Assembly (NCBI RefSeq): GCF_014237835.1
Contig: NZ_JACJVI010000014.1
Span: 62,001-126,000, forward strand
Direction of reading: 5' to 3'
DNA: 64,000 nt
Source of the DNA: Rhizobium sp. AQ_MP
GTDB lineage: Bacteria; Pseudomonadota; Alphaproteobacteria; Rhizobiales; Rhizobiaceae
Part shown: positions 12,095 through 21,731 of the stretch, in pieces
How positions within the stretch are numbered: position 1 is the first letter of the stretch
Layout: the number at the start of each line of letters is the position of its first letter
Notes under the pieces: model-generated
What the model was told of the DNA's origin: nothing
Databases searched by the model: none
What the model saw: only the letters and a program-made list of their open reading frames with translations
Translations under genes and position numbers: made by a program

Positions 12095-13825
12095 TCAGCT
12101 CGTCTGACGGCGCAGGAAAGCCGGGATCTCGAGCTGATCGTCTTCGCTGACGGCACGGGCCGGCGTTGCGCGGCCATGGTCATCGAGCTGGCCGCGACGC
12201 GGTGCATAGAGGCTGGCCTCTGCCGACAGCGGACGGCGCTGCTGCGACGCGGCAGCCGGAGCCGAACCGGTCATGTCGCCCATGACGGGTTCTTCTTCGG
12301 ACTGGCGCCCCAGCGAATTCGTGATCCGCTTCAGGAGGCCCATCGGTCCACGCTCGTCCTGGGCGGCAGGGGCTGCCGGCTGGGCACGGTGGTCGATTTC
12401 TGCGCGCAGAACCGGCGGGAAGTCCTCCACCTTCGGCATGCGCACTGGCTCAGCGGCCATGATCGGAGCCGGTGCCACCGGCGCCTGCATGACCGGAGCG
12501 GGCTGCTGCATGATCGGAGCAGGCTGGCTCATGACCGGGGCCGGAGCAACCGGCTGTGCCATCTGCGGCGCCGGAGCCGCTTCCGGAGCCGGCGAAGCGA
12601 ACAGACGGCTTGCCGGACGGAATTCCTGCTGCGGTGCAGGCTGCGGCTGGCTCAGCGACTGACGGGCAACGGCGATTTCGAGTTCACGTTCCATGGCTGC
12701 TTCAGCCGAACGAATGGTGTCTGCGACCGGATCCATGGTCGGCTTGGGGGCCTGCGTCATTGCAGGCTGGTATGCGGCCGGTGCCGGAGCAACGGCCGCG
12801 GAAGGACGCATAGCGGGCTTTGCCAGCGGAGCGGCCTCGAAGCCCTTTGAAGCGAGCGCTGCACGGTCGATGCCGGTTGCAACGACCGACACGCGGATGA
12901 TGCCTTCCAGCGCTTCGTCGAAGGTCGCACCGAGGATGATGTTGGCGTCCGGATCGACTTCTTCGCGGATGCGGGTGGCGGCTTCGTCGACTTCGAACAG
13001 GGTCAGGTCACGGCCACCGGTGATCGAGATCAGCAGGCCTTGAGCACCCTTCATCGAGGTTTCGTCGAGCAGCGGGTTGGCAATGGCAGCTTCAGCAGCC
13101 TGCATGGCGCGGCCTTCGCCGGATGCTTCGCCTGTGCCCATCATGGCGCGGCCCATTTCGCGCATCACGGAGCGAACGTCCGCGAAGTCGAGGTTGATCA
13201 GGCCTTCCTTGACCATCAGGTCGGTGATGCAGGCAACGCCCGAATACAAGACCTGGTCGGCCATCGCGAAGGCGTCGGCAAAAGTCGTACGATCATTGGC
13301 GATGCGGAAGAGGTTCTGGTTCGGGATCACGATCAGCGTGTCAACCGACTTCTGCAGTTCCTCGATGCCCTGCTCGGCAAGACGCATGCGGCGCTGGCCT
13401 TCGAAGTGGAACGGCTTGGTGACGACGCCGACGGTCAGAATCCCCTTGTTGCGGGCCGCCTGAGCGACAACCGGAGCAGCACCAGTACCGGTACCACCGC
13501 CCATGCCGGCGGTGACGAAGCACATGTGGGTACCGTTGAGATGGTCGATGATCTCGTCGATGCATTCTTCAGCAGCGGCACGGCCGACTTCCGGCTGCGA
13601 ACCTGCACCGAGACCTTCGGTGACGTTGACACCGAGCTGGATGATGCGCTCGGCCTTGGTCATCGTCAGCGCCTGGGCATCCGTATTGGCGACGACGAAA
13701 TCGACGCCCTGCAGACCAGCGGTGATCATGTTGTTGACGGCATTGCCGCCACCGCCACCGACACCGAAGACGGTGATGCGGGGCTTCAGCTCAGTGATAT
13801 CTGGCTTCTGCAGCTTGATGGTCAT
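12095..13825 (-). CDS. ftsZ: Cell division GTPase FtsZ (long-linker form)
   Basis: The tubulin-like Z-ring protein. The GTP-binding signature GGGTGTG is at residues 109-115, the synergy (T7) loop is in the sequence around [11 protein letters not shown], and the C-terminal anchor peptide [13 protein letters not shown] that binds FtsA is intact. Total length is 576, against 383 in E. coli: the extra length is a Pro/Ala/Gln/Met-rich disordered linker (about residues 330-550) typical of Rhizobiales. The ATG at 13825 has an AAGGA ribosome site; an earlier in-frame ATG at 13870 gives a non-conserved leader. Last gene of the ddl-ftsQAZ segment. Confidence 0.98.
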   Translation of the reverse strand: MTIKLQKPDITELKPRITVFGVGGGGGNAVNNMITAGLQGVDFVVANTDAQALTMTKAERIIQLGVNVTEGLGAGSQPEVGRAAAEECIDEIIDHLNGTHMCFVTAGMGGGTGTGAAPVVAQAARNKGILTVGVVTKPFHFEGQRRMRLAEQGIEELQKSVDTLIVIPNQNLFRIANDRTTFADAFAMADQVLYSGVACITDLMVKEGLINLDFADVRSVMREMGRAMMGTGEASGEGRAMQAAEAAIANPLLDETSMKGAQGLLISITGGRDLTLFEVDEAATRIREEVDPDANIILGATFDEALEGIIRVSVVATGIDRAALASKGFEAAPLAKPAMRPSAAVAPAPAAYQPAMTQAPKPTMDPVADTIRSAEAAMERELEIAVARQSLSQPQPAPQQEFRPASRLFASPAPEAAPAPQMAQPVAPAPVMSQPAPIMQQPAPVMQAPVAPAPIMAAEPVRMPKVEDFPPVLRAEIDHRAQPAAPAAQDERGPMGLLKRITNSLGRQSEEEPVMGDMTGSAPAAASQQRRPLSAEASLYAPRRGQLDDHGRATPARAVSEDDQLEIPAFLRRQTS

Positions 13826-13921
13826 GGTACCCGTTCCTTCTTTTTCCGGCCGCATCGCCAAGCCGGCCATGTCATTTCAACAGATTTCCCTTGGCCGAAC
13901 CTTGTGGGCGGCCGGGTGAAC

Positions 13922-15253
13922 TCAAAAACTCTCTTTCAGCCATTGACCCATGCGGGCGAAGCGGCTGTTTCCGTTGCCGAAGGGCGAGAACAACCCGCCC
14001 TGCCCGGCATGTGTTTCCTGATCCGCCATCTGCGGATAGATCGTCAGGCCGACCGCCGTCGAGAAGGCCGGTCCCTTCGCTGCAGCCGGAAGACCCGACA
14101 CACCCATCGGACGACCGATACGCACGTTGCGGGCCAGAATGCGGCGCGCCGCTTCCGGCATGCCCGTCAGCTGGCAGGCACCACCCGTCAAGACGACGCG
14201 CTTTCCGACCACCGGCGAAAATCCGGACTTCTGGATCCGGTCGCGCAGCATTTCGAGCGTTTCCTCGATCCGCGCGCTGATGATCCGGGTCAGGAGCGCC
14301 TTCGGCACCTGGGTCGGCTGATCGCGGTCATCCTCGCCGATCGGCGGAACCGACACGACTTCACGCTCGTCGGCGCCGTTGGCGACAGCCGAACCATGAA
14401 CGACCTTCAGACGTTCTGCATCCTCGATACGGGTCGACAACCCGCGCGCCAGATCGGTCGTCACATGGTGACCGCCGATCCCGATGGCGTCCGTATGAAT
14501 CAACTTGCCTTCTGCGAAGACAGAGATGGTGGTCATGCCACCGCCCATGTCGATCGCCGCGCAACCGAGCTCCACTTCGTCATCGACCAGGGCAGCAAGG
14601 CCGCTGGCGTAAGGGGTGGCAACCACGCCCTCGACGGTCAGGTGAGCCCTGTTGATGCAGAGCTCCAGATTACGAAGCGCTGCACGTTCGGCCGTGACCA
14701 CATGCATGTCGACGCCGAGAACGTCGCCATACATGCCGAGGGGATCACGGATTCCCCGTTCTCCGTCAAGTGAAAAGCCGGTCGGCAACGAATGAAGCAC
14801 CGCGCGGTCATTGCCCTGCGACTGCTGGCCGGCAGCGATCAGAACCTTGCGCAGATCGCCGGATTCGACTTCCTGTCCGCCGAGATCGATCGAAGCCGTG
14901 TAGACATCCGAACCGATGCGACCGGCAGAGACGTTGACGATCAGGCTCTCGACGGTGAGGCCGGCCATACGCTCGGCAGCATCGACAGCAAGCCGCACGA
15001 CGCTCTCGACGGCGTCGAGATCGGCAATCACGCCGGACTTGATGCCATGCGACCGCTGATGGCCAAGACCGATCACTTCGACATTGTGGGTTCGGCCCGG
15101 GAGAACTGCCGATTCGCGGCGCGGCGTCAGCCGCGCGATGATGCAGACCACCTTTGTCGAGCCGATATCGAGAACCGAGACCACATGCGCCCGCTTCGAC
15201 GAAAGCGGCTTGGTGCGCGGAAACCCAAAGGAAGAGCCACCGAAGATACTCAT
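13922..15253 (-). CDS. ftsA: Cell division protein FtsA
   Basis: The actin-like ATPase (443 residues) tethers FtsZ to the membrane and recruits later divisome proteins. The phosphate-1 motif VLDIGSTKVVCII is near residues 26-38, the 1C subdomain follows, then AAIDMGGGMTTISVF (phosphate 2) and VLTGGACQLTGM (adenosine motif). A C-terminal amphipathic stretch (RFARMGQWLKESF) is the membrane-targeting helix. Its ATG overlaps the ftsQ stop in an ATGA, so the two are translationally coupled. Confidence 0.98.
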   Translation of the reverse strand: MSIFGGSSFGFPRTKPLSSKRAHVVSVLDIGSTKVVCIIARLTPRRESAVLPGRTHNVEVIGLGHQRSHGIKSGVIADLDAVESVVRLAVDAAERMAGLTVESLIVNVSAGRIGSDVYTASIDLGGQEVESGDLRKVLIAAGQQSQGNDRAVLHSLPTGFSLDGERGIRDPLGMYGDVLGVDMHVVTAERAALRNLELCINRAHLTVEGVVATPYASGLAALVDDEVELGCAAIDMGGGMTTISVFAEGKLIHTDAIGIGGHHVTTDLARGLSTRIEDAERLKVVHGSAVANGADEREVVSVPPIGEDDRDQPTQVPKALLTRIISARIEETLEMLRDRIQKSGFSPVVGKRVVLTGGACQLTGMPEAARRILARNVRIGRPMGVSGLPAAAKGPAFSTAVGLTIYPQMADQETHAGQGGLFSPFGNGNSRFARMGQWLKESF

Positions 15254-16182
15254 ATCTTCCGCTCCAGCTTCTTCAGGGCCTTACGGCGCTCATCAAGCGC
15301 TGCCGTGCGGCGCTCCAGTGCACCCGGCGTCAGGCGGACGGCAACACGATCAGGCAGCCGTAGATCCACAAGCGCGATATCACGCGACAGGACCTGCTGC
15401 TCTTGATCAAAACGGTTGAGAAGCGCAAGCGCGCCAGCGACATTGCCTTCGGGCAGACGGACGATCACGCCATTGTCGAGATGGACATCCCAGCGGCGTC
15501 CACCCACGCGAACGAAAGCCTTTACACGCGAGGCAATCGCCGGCCAGTTGGAGAATTCCTCGTCGATGACGGCAGCAGCAGTCTCGGCGTCACGACCAAC
15601 GAACAGCGGCAACGAGGCGAACTTGTTGTCACGCAGCGGAGCAATGACCGAGCCCGAACGCTCGATCAGCGACAGGTCGCTGCCATGCTGCCAGATGCCG
15701 AAAGCCTGACGCTCGCGCAGCACCACCTCGACCGTCGAGGGATAGACCTTGCGGACCTCGGCCGATTCGACCCAAGGAAGCTGCGACAGCGCCTGACGCG
15801 CAGCGGCAATGTCGAGACCGAGCAGGCTCGTCGATCCATCGAGACCGAGCAACTGAAGAATATCGATCTCGGACGTATGCTGATTGCCGGAGACACGGAC
15901 ATCTTCAACGGCAAAACCGGCACCGGACGTCACGCTCTGCATGACGGCAGGACCATGGCCGCCGACGACAACGCCGTGCAGGCAGACGATCCCATAGAAG
16001 CCGGCCAGACTCACCTTGCCGAGATGGCGAGGCAGAACTATGCGACCGGAGCAGAGACTGAGCACGAAGCGCACGAGACGACGCAAAGGCCGCGGAAGCA
16101 CCTTCGCCTCCCCGGAGGCAAGCGGCCCAGCGGTATAAACACCCGGACCCTCAACCAGTTTGTTGCCGCTCAACGAGAACAA
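15250..16182 (-). CDS. ftsQ: Cell division protein FtsQ
   Basis: Bitopic divisome protein linking early and late division proteins. One transmembrane helix (roughly residues 50-75 of the product) is followed by a POTRA domain ([20 protein letters not shown]) and the FtsQ beta domain. The start is uncertain: TTG at 16182 follows GGAGGA with six bases between, whereas the frame also opens at a TTG at 16203 with a poorer site. Either way the gene overlaps the end of ddl, so coupling is expected. No ATG exists near the start, which may keep translation low. Confidence 0.93.
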   Translation of the reverse strand: MFSLSGNKLVEGPGVYTAGPLASGEAKVLPRPLRRLVRFVLSLCSGRIVLPRHLGKVSLAGFYGIVCLHGVVVGGHGPAVMQSVTSGAGFAVEDVRVSGNQHTSEIDILQLLGLDGSTSLLGLDIAAARQALSQLPWVESAEVRKVYPSTVEVVLRERQAFGIWQHGSDLSLIERSGSVIAPLRDNKFASLPLFVGRDAETAAAVIDEEFSNWPAIASRVKAFVRVGGRRWDVHLDNGVIVRLPEGNVAGALALLNRFDQEQQVLSRDIALVDLRLPDRVAVRLTPGALERRTAALDERRKALKKLERKI

Positions 16183-17096
16183 GAAGCGTCCTCCACCATC
16201 CAACGTACAAATTCACCAAAGCCATAACCCGCATGGGCGGCCATTTCCGGCAGCAAAGAAGTTGGGGTCATGCCAGGCTGGTTGTTGAGTTCCAGCCAGA
16301 TCAGATCACCCTCCTCAGAGAAGCGATCGTCGTAACGGAAGTCGGACCGACTCACCCCGCGACACCCGATCGCCTGGTGTGCCTTCAGCGCCAATGATTG
16401 TATTTTTTGGTAAATTTTCGGTGAAATTTGCGCAGGAAGCACGTGCTGCGAACCACCCGCCGCGTACTTGGAGTCGTAATCGTAGAAGCTGTGGCCGAGC
16501 GGTACGATCTCGGTCACACCAAGCACCGTGCCATCCATCACGCCACAGGTCAGCTCGCGCCCCGCGACATAGCGCTCGACCATGACGACATCGCCGTAGC
16601 GCCATTCGCTGGAGGTCAGGATCTGCGGAGGATGCGCCATATCCTCGCGGACTATGACGACACCGAAACTGGAGCCCTCACGAACCGGCTTCACCACATA
16701 AGGCGGCGCCATCGGATGCGTATTGCCGATATCGAAGCGATTGACGACCATCGCCTCGGCAACCGGGATGCCCGCTTGGGCGGCCACGATCTTGGCCTGC
16801 TTCTTGTCCATCGCAAGCGCCGAAGCGAGCACGCCGGAATGCGTGTAGGGAATCTCGAGATACTCGAGCACACCCTGAATGGTGCCATCCTCACCAAAGG
16901 GACCATGCAGCGCGTTGAAGGCAACATCGGGCCGGAGATCCTCGAGAACCCGGCCGATATCGCGACCGACATCGACACGGGTCACCTGGAAGCCCTCTCC
17001 TTCGAGAGCGCTGGCGCAGGCATTCCCCGAGGACAAGCTGACAGGCCGCTCGGAGGACAATCCACCCATCAAAACCGCGACATGCTTGCCACTCAT
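16170..17096 (-). CDS. ddl: D-alanine--D-alanine ligase
   Basis: ATP-grasp enzyme (308 residues) making the D-Ala-D-Ala dipeptide used by MurF. Motifs: N-terminal [16 protein letters not shown], the substrate loop [14 protein letters not shown], the ATP-binding [13 protein letters not shown], and the metal-binding end [18 protein letters not shown] at 17096 with GAGG five bases before it; an adjacent TTG codon is ignored. It heads the ddl-ftsQ-ftsA-ftsZ segment and is preceded by about 200 bases containing CtrA-like sequence, so a separate promoter is likely. Confidence 0.97.
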   Translation of the reverse strand: MSGKHVAVLMGGLSSERPVSLSSGNACASALEGEGFQVTRVDVGRDIGRVLEDLRPDVAFNALHGPFGEDGTIQGVLEYLEIPYTHSGVLASALAMDKKQAKIVAAQAGIPVAEAMVVNRFDIGNTHPMAPPYVVKPVREGSSFGVVIVREDMAHPPQILTSSEWRYGDVVMVERYVAGRELTCGVMDGTVLGVTEIVPLGHSFYDYDSKYAAGGSQHVLPAQISPKIYQKIQSLALKAHQAIGCRGVSRSDFRYDDRFSEEGDLIWLELNNQPGMTPTSLLPEMAAHAGYGFGEFVRWMVEDASCSR

Positions 17097-17176
17097 CAAC
17101 GCCTCGCAAATTTCAAACCCGACCGGCAGTCAAACCGACTGATCCGGCTCTGTGAGGTCAGTTGAACAACATTAAG

Positions 17177-17192
17177 GTTAATGAACCGTTTA
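17177..17192 (-). promoter_or_regulatory. Possible CtrA box upstream of ddl-ftsQAZ
   Basis: On the minus strand the sequence reads TAAA, seven bases, TTAAC, which is 8 of 9 positions of the alphaproteobacterial CtrA consensus TTAA-N7-TTAAC. Further TTAA half-sites lie within 30 bases on either side. It is about 80 bases before the ddl start. CtrA control of ftsQA/ftsZ is established in Caulobacter; here it is inference from the motif. Confidence 0.45.
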
Positions 17193-17299
17193 CTTTCGTT
17201 AACCAGCCTGGAAAACAGCGCACGTCAGAAGCTGATTGTTCACATTAACTGAATTGACTAATGGTATGATAGATATCCATAATCTTCTGAATTCAGACA

Positions 17300-18154
17300 T
17301 CAGGCAGTGAACCGGGCACGGCTACCCGCGGCTTGACCATTGTCAGGGCCGGACAGATCCATCGACGCCTCGACCAGCTCTCGCGCATGCACGATTCGAT
17401 TCCGTCCGCTTGCTTTTGCCAAATAGAGAGCGCGGTCTGCGCCAGAGAAAAGTTCGCTGAAACCAAGCTCGGCAAGACCTTCGGAGACCCCTGCAGAGAC
17501 AGTGACGGAGACCTGTCGCCCGCCAATTGTCAGCCCCCGACCCTCGACCGACGCACGGATGGTCTCTGCCACCTGCATCGCTCGCTCCGTTCCTTGCCCT
17601 GTGAGCAACACGGCAAACTCCTCGCCGCCGATGCGTGCAATCGCTTCGCCTGAGCCCAGAGCACTCGCCAGGCATTGCGCGGTGCGGACGATGACATCAT
17701 CCCCCGCCTTGTGTCCGAGCGAATCGTTGATCGACTTGAAGCGATCGATATCAAACAGGATCAGGGCGACAGGGCCGCGCGCCAACTCGAACGTGTCCAG
17801 GAATGCTCGACGGTTCATCAGCCCGGACAGCATGTCGGTCCGGCTCAAGGTCTCGAAGCGCTGGCGCGACACCCCGAGGTCATAGATCGCAAGGCCGACG
17901 ACCGAATAGGCAATCACCGCAACGATAAAGGATACCGGCGGCGTCAGCATCGTCGCGACCACGAGTGCCGGAAGAAGTGGATAGGGGAGCAGTCCGAAAG
18001 CCACCAGGATGAGGTGGCCAACGATATTCAAGAGGTAGGCAAAAACGGCGATCTTCGCGGCCATCAAGGCAGCTTTCGACAACACTGACTGCCGCGACGC
18101 AAACTCCCCAAGCGTCAGCTGTCGAATAACCCAGACATGCACCAGATCGAACAT
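17300..18154 (-). CDS. Membrane-bound diguanylate cyclase (GGDEF) inside the dcw cluster
   Basis: The protein (284 residues) has two or three hydrophobic helices (about 30-55, 60-72 and 74-92) and a C-terminal GGDEF domain (SRTDMLSGLMNRRAF, DIDRFKSINDSLGH, signature GGEEF at 176-180). Key residues for c-di-GMP synthesis are present and the RxxD inhibitory site is missing. It sits between murB and ddl on the same strand, interrupting the standard dcw order. N-terminus (WVIRQLTLGEF against WVIRDIGATEF), spacing and GGDEF position match the cyclase at 2619-3464, so the two are paralogues. A stem-loop covers its ribosome site (18159-18178). Confidence 0.9.
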   Translation of the reverse strand: MFDLVHVWVIRQLTLGEFASRQSVLSKAALMAAKIAVFAYLLNIVGHLILVAFGLLPYPLLPALVVATMLTPPVSFIVAVIAYSVVGLAIYDLGVSRQRFETLSRTDMLSGLMNRRAFLDTFELARGPVALILFDIDRFKSINDSLGHKAGDDVIVRTAQCLASALGSGEAIARIGGEEFAVLLTGQGTERAMQVAETIRASVEGRGLTIGGRQVSVTVSAGVSEGLAELGFSELFSGADRALYLAKASGRNRIVHARELVEASMDLSGPDNGQAAGSRARFTA

Positions 18155-18158
18155 GAAA

Positions 18159-18178
18159 CTCCCCGTATCTTCGGGGAG
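18159..18178 (-). promoter_or_regulatory. Hairpin enclosing the ribosome site of the dcw diguanylate cyclase
   Basis: On the minus strand CTCCCCG, six bases, CGGGGAG form a perfect 7-bp stem. The 3' arm carries the GGGGAG ribosome site and is followed by TTTC before the ATG at 18154 closes. It may reduce translation of the cyclase, or act as a weak terminator after murB; the T-run of three is too short to decide. Confidence 0.55.
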
Positions 18179-18221
18179 CCTAATTGAGTGAAGTTAAAAC
18201 TTAGTACGAGAACCTCGGGCC

Positions 18222-19196
18222 TCAGGCCGGCACGACGCCCATGAACGGCTTCACCTCGCGACCGGGCATGAAGATGCCGAGACGTTTGATTTCCCATTCG
18301 AGCTTGATGCCGGAGGTTTCGAACACGCGCTGGCGAACGGTTTCGCCGAGATATTCGAGGTCGTAACCGGTTGCGTGGCCGACATTGATCATGAAGTTGC
18401 AGTGGAGCGACGACATCTGCGCACCACCGATCATCAGACCGCGGCAACCGGCCTCATCGATCAGTTCCCAGGCGGAATGGCCTTCCGGGTTCTTGAACGT
18501 CGATCCACCGGTCTTCTCCTTGACCGGCTGGACGGTTTCGCGGTGATGGCGAACCGCATCCATGTCGGCGCGGATCTTCGCCTTTTCTTCCGGATAGCCT
18601 TCGAACAAGGCGCTGGTGAAGATCAGCCCTTCGGGTGCCGCCGAATGACGATAGGTGTATCCCATGTCGGCATTCGACAGGACGTGGACATTGCCCTTGC
18701 GATCAACCGCCTCGACCTCGATAAGCCGTCCGGCGGTATCACCGCCATTGGCGCCGGCATTCATGCGGATTGCGCCGCCGATGGAACCGGGAATGCCGTA
18801 ATAGAAGTGGAAGCCACCGATATTGTTGTCCATCGCCATGGCCGCAATGTGCTTGTCCGGGCAAATCGCACCGGCACGAATGCGGTTTTCGCCGGCAAGC
18901 TCCACCTGGCCGAAACCCTTGGCCGACAGACGGATGACAACACCGGGGATGCCACCATCACGCACCAAAAGGTTCGAGCCGACACCGACCACGGTGAGAG
19001 GCACGCCTTCCGGGAGGAGCTTGAGAAAATTCGTGAGGTCCTCGACGTCATGCGGCTGGAACATCAGTTCGGCGAGCCCGCCGGCCTGGAACCAGGTGAC
19101 CCGGTCCATCGGCGCATCAGGCGTCAGCCGCCCCTTGAGATCGTTGACCCCCGGGCCGAGCGACGCCAGAAGCTTTTCCCCATCCACCTGTTTCAT
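18222..19196 (-). CDS. murB: UDP-N-acetylenolpyruvoylglucosamine reductase
   Basis: FAD/NADPH enzyme (324 residues) reducing UDP-GlcNAc-enolpyruvate to UDP-MurNAc. The FAD-binding segment shows [17 protein letters not shown] and [18 protein letters not shown]; the substrate site includes [21 protein letters not shown] with the catalytic Ser region, and the C-terminal part has [13 protein letters not shown]. The length fits type II MurB. It follows murC with no gap (stop and start adjacent), so the two are co-translated. Confidence 0.97.
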   Translation of the reverse strand: MKQVDGEKLLASLGPGVNDLKGRLTPDAPMDRVTWFQAGGLAELMFQPHDVEDLTNFLKLLPEGVPLTVVGVGSNLLVRDGGIPGVVIRLSAKGFGQVELAGENRIRAGAICPDKHIAAMAMDNNIGGFHFYYGIPGSIGGAIRMNAGANGGDTAGRLIEVEAVDRKGNVHVLSNADMGYTYRHSAAPEGLIFTSALFEGYPEEKAKIRADMDAVRHHRETVQPVKEKTGGSTFKNPEGHSAWELIDEAGCRGLMIGGAQMSSLHCNFMINVGHATGYDLEYLGETVRQRVFETSGIKLEWEIKRLGIFMPGREVKPFMGVVPA

Positions 19197-20609
19197 TCAA
19201 GACTTTCCCGAAATTGCATCTAGTTCCGCCGGCAGCGCCGCTGCCCACTGGGTGATGTTGCCAGCCCCCAACAGGACCACGAAATCACCCGGTTGTGCAA
19301 TGCCCGCGACAAGTGACGCAAGCTGATCAGGCGCGGCCAAGTAGCGCGCATCGCGATGCCCGCCAGACTTGATGCGCGAGACGAGCGTCTCCGAGTCGAC
19401 GCCCTCGATCGGGTCTTCACCTGCGGCATAGACCGGCGACAGGAAGATCGTGTCGGCGTCGTTGAAGCAGTTGGCGAAGTCGTCGAAGAGGCTCGCAAGG
19501 CGCGTGAAGCGATGCGGCTGGTGGACAGCGATGATGCGCCCCTGGCAGGCCTCGCGCGCGGCCTTGAGAACCGCCTTTATCTCTACCGGATGATGCCCGT
19601 AGTCGTCGAACACCTGCACCCCGTTCCAGGTGCCCGTCAGCGTGAACCGCCGCTTGACGCCACCGAAACCGGCCAGCCCTTTGCGGATCGCGTCTTCGGG
19701 GATGTCGAGGCGGTTGGCGACAGCGATCGCCGCACAGGCATTCGAGATGTTATGCCGGCCCGGCATCGGCAACACGAGATCCTTGAAGTTGAAGACGCGC
19801 CCCGTCCGGCGACGGCGGATCTCGACGTCGAAGATCGAGCGCGTGCCATCAAGACGCACATTCGAGAAGCGCACGTCGGCCTGCGGGTTCTCGCCATAGG
19901 TGATGACCTTGCGGTCCTCGATCTTGCTGACCAGCGCCTGCACTTCCGGATGGTCGAGACACATCACGCCGAAACCGTAGAACGGCACGTTCTCGACGAA
20001 CTGGCGGAAAGCCGCCCGCGCATTGTCGAAGGTGCCGTAGTGGTCGAGATGCTCCGGGTCGATATTGGTGACGACAGCGACATCGGCGGGCAGTTTCAAG
20101 AAGGTGCCGTCGGACTCGTCCGCCTCGACCACCATCCACTCGCCCTCGCCCATGCGGGCATTGGTGCCGTAGGCATTGATGATGCCGCCATTGATGACGG
20201 TCGGGTCGAGATTGCCGGCTTCGAGAAGAGCAGCGACCATGGATGTGGTCGTCGTCTTGCCATGCGTGCCGCCGATCGCAATGGCATTGCGAAAGCGCAT
20301 CAGCTCGGCCAGCATTTCGGCGCGCCGGACGATCGGCAGCAGCTTCTCGCGCGCGGCAATCAGTTCCGGATTGTTCTTCTTGATCGCAGTCGAGACGACG
20401 ACGACTTCAGCATCACCGAGGTTCTCGGCCTTGTGGCCGACAAAGACCTCGATGCCCTTGGCGCGCAGACGCTGGACATTGGCGCTCTCGGCCTGGTCAG
20501 ACCCTTGCACCTTGTGTCCGAGATTGTGCAGCACCTCGGCGATCCCGCTCATCCCGATGCCACCGATCCCGATGAAATGGACGAGGCCAATGGATTTCGG
20601 CATTTTCAT
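19197..20609 (-). CDS. murC: UDP-N-acetylmuramate--L-alanine ligase
   Basis: Mur ligase (470 residues) adding L-Ala to UDP-MurNAc. The N-terminal UDP-binding motif [17 protein letters not shown], the ATP loop GTHGKTTTT (114-122), [12 protein letters not shown] and the C-terminal [16 protein letters not shown] are present. The ATG overlaps the murG stop as ATGA, with GGGAG seven bases upstream. Cytoplasmic, first amino-acid step of the stem peptide. Confidence 0.98.
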   Translation of the reverse strand: MKMPKSIGLVHFIGIGGIGMSGIAEVLHNLGHKVQGSDQAESANVQRLRAKGIEVFVGHKAENLGDAEVVVVSTAIKKNNPELIAAREKLLPIVRRAEMLAELMRFRNAIAIGGTHGKTTTTSMVAALLEAGNLDPTVINGGIINAYGTNARMGEGEWMVVEADESDGTFLKLPADVAVVTNIDPEHLDHYGTFDNARAAFRQFVENVPFYGFGVMCLDHPEVQALVSKIEDRKVITYGENPQADVRFSNVRLDGTRSIFDVEIRRRRTGRVFNFKDLVLPMPGRHNISNACAAIAVANRLDIPEDAIRKGLAGFGGVKRRFTLTGTWNGVQVFDDYGHHPVEIKAVLKAAREACQGRIIAVHQPHRFTRLASLFDDFANCFNDADTIFLSPVYAAGEDPIEGVDSETLVSRIKSGGHRDARYLAAPDQLASLVAGIAQPGDFVVLLGAGNITQWAAALPAELDAISGKS

Positions 20610-21727
20610 TGTGTGGCTCCCTTCGACTGGGCAATGCCCTTGCCGGCGGCAATAGCCTCTACGAGGTCGGCGAGCAAGCCGGCAGCATCGGGCTTGCCCG
20701 TGCTTTTCGCGGCAGCAGCCATGGAGACAAGCCCCTCCGGCCTCTCCATCGCCCTGGTCAGGAGGTCGGCGATCCGCTCTGGGGAGAGCTCAGCCTGGGC
20801 AATCACCTGCGCACCGCCCTTTGCCGCAAGAGCGGCGGCATTGGCGGCCTGGTCGTGATCAAGCGCATGCGGGTAAGGCACAAGCACGCTCGGACGCCCG
20901 ATCACGGCGAGCTCCGACACCGTCGACGCGCCGGAGCGGCAGATCACGAGATGAGCCGCAGCAAGACGCTCCGCCATGTCCGTGAAGAAGGGCGCGACCT
21001 CAGCGTGAATGCCAAGCGTCGTGTAGCTGTCGATCACCTTCTGCCGATCCTCCGGACGCGCCTGCTGCGTCACCGCAAGACGTTGACGCAGGGCATCGGG
21101 CAACAGGCGGATCGCACCGGGAATGGCGTCGGAGAAGAATTGTGCCCCCTGGCTTCCGCCGAAGACCACGAGATTGAACGCCTCGTTCGCGCCCGAGGGA
21201 GTATAGGTCTGGGCCGCTGCCGCAATCACAGCCGGGCGAACGGGATTGCCGGTCACCACCATCTTTGCCGCATGCTCGCCGCTCGGAGACAGAAATCCGC
21301 CAGCGATCGCGCGAACACGCGAGGCGAGCAGTTTGTTGGCACGTCCCATCACCGCATTCTGCTCGTGCACGGCCGTCGGCACACCGAGACCGGCCGCCGC
21401 AAAGACAGGAGGAACGGTCGGATAGCCACCGAAGCCGATGACGGCCTTCGGCTTCAGCCGTGAAATAAGCGCCCGCGCTTCCCGATAGCCGCGCAACAGG
21501 GACAAAAAGGCTTTTGCGATGGCAACGGGGCTCTTCGAACCGATGGTCGCGGAGGAGACTGTATGGATTTCATCTGCCGGGAAGCTGCCGGCGTAACGTT
21601 CCGCACGACGGTCGGTGACGAGATGCACGGCAAAGCCGCGCGCCTTCAATTCATGCGCCAGCGCTTCGGCCGGAAAAAGATGACCGCCGGTTCCACCGGC
21701 GGCAAGCAACACGATACCCTTGTTCAT
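20606..21727 (-). CDS. murG: Lipid II synthase: UDP-GlcNAc--lipid I GlcNAc transferase
   Basis: Peripheral inner-membrane GT-B glycosyltransferase (373 residues) converting lipid I to lipid II. The N-terminal donor loop [19 protein letters not shown], the second G-rich loop [14 protein letters not shown], and the C-terminal [16 protein letters not shown] and [24 protein letters not shown] are diagnostic. It starts four bases after the ftsW stop and overlaps murC, within the dcw operon. Confidence 0.98.
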   Translation of the reverse strand: MNKGIVLLAAGGTGGHLFPAEALAHELKARGFAVHLVTDRRAERYAGSFPADEIHTVSSATIGSKSPVAIAKAFLSLLRGYREARALISRLKPKAVIGFGGYPTVPPVFAAAGLGVPTAVHEQNAVMGRANKLLASRVRAIAGGFLSPSGEHAAKMVVTGNPVRPAVIAAAAQTYTPSGANEAFNLVVFGGSQGAQFFSDAIPGAIRLLPDALRQRLAVTQQARPEDRQKVIDSYTTLGIHAEVAPFFTDMAERLAAAHLVICRSGASTVSELAVIGRPSVLVPYPHALDHDQAANAAALAAKGGAQVIAQAELSPERIADLLTRAMERPEGLVSMAAAAKSTGKPDAAGLLADLVEAIAAGKGIAQSKGATQ

Positions 21728-21731
21728 TCAA

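Noticed and set aside
11833-12207. Upstream extension of lpxC to 12207
   Set aside because: It crosses a terminator and the 3' end of ftsZ and lacks LpxC similarity; the ATG at 11832 gives the conserved start.
13040-14773. Long open frame (577 codons, + strand) antisense to ftsA/ftsZ
   Set aside because: It lies opposite highly conserved genes and its protein is rich in Arg/His/Asp without domain motifs; such frames are produced by the G/C-biased third positions of the genes on the other strand.
19356-20858. Open frame of 500 codons opposite murC/murG
   Set aside because: Shadow of two well-supported genes, no domain.
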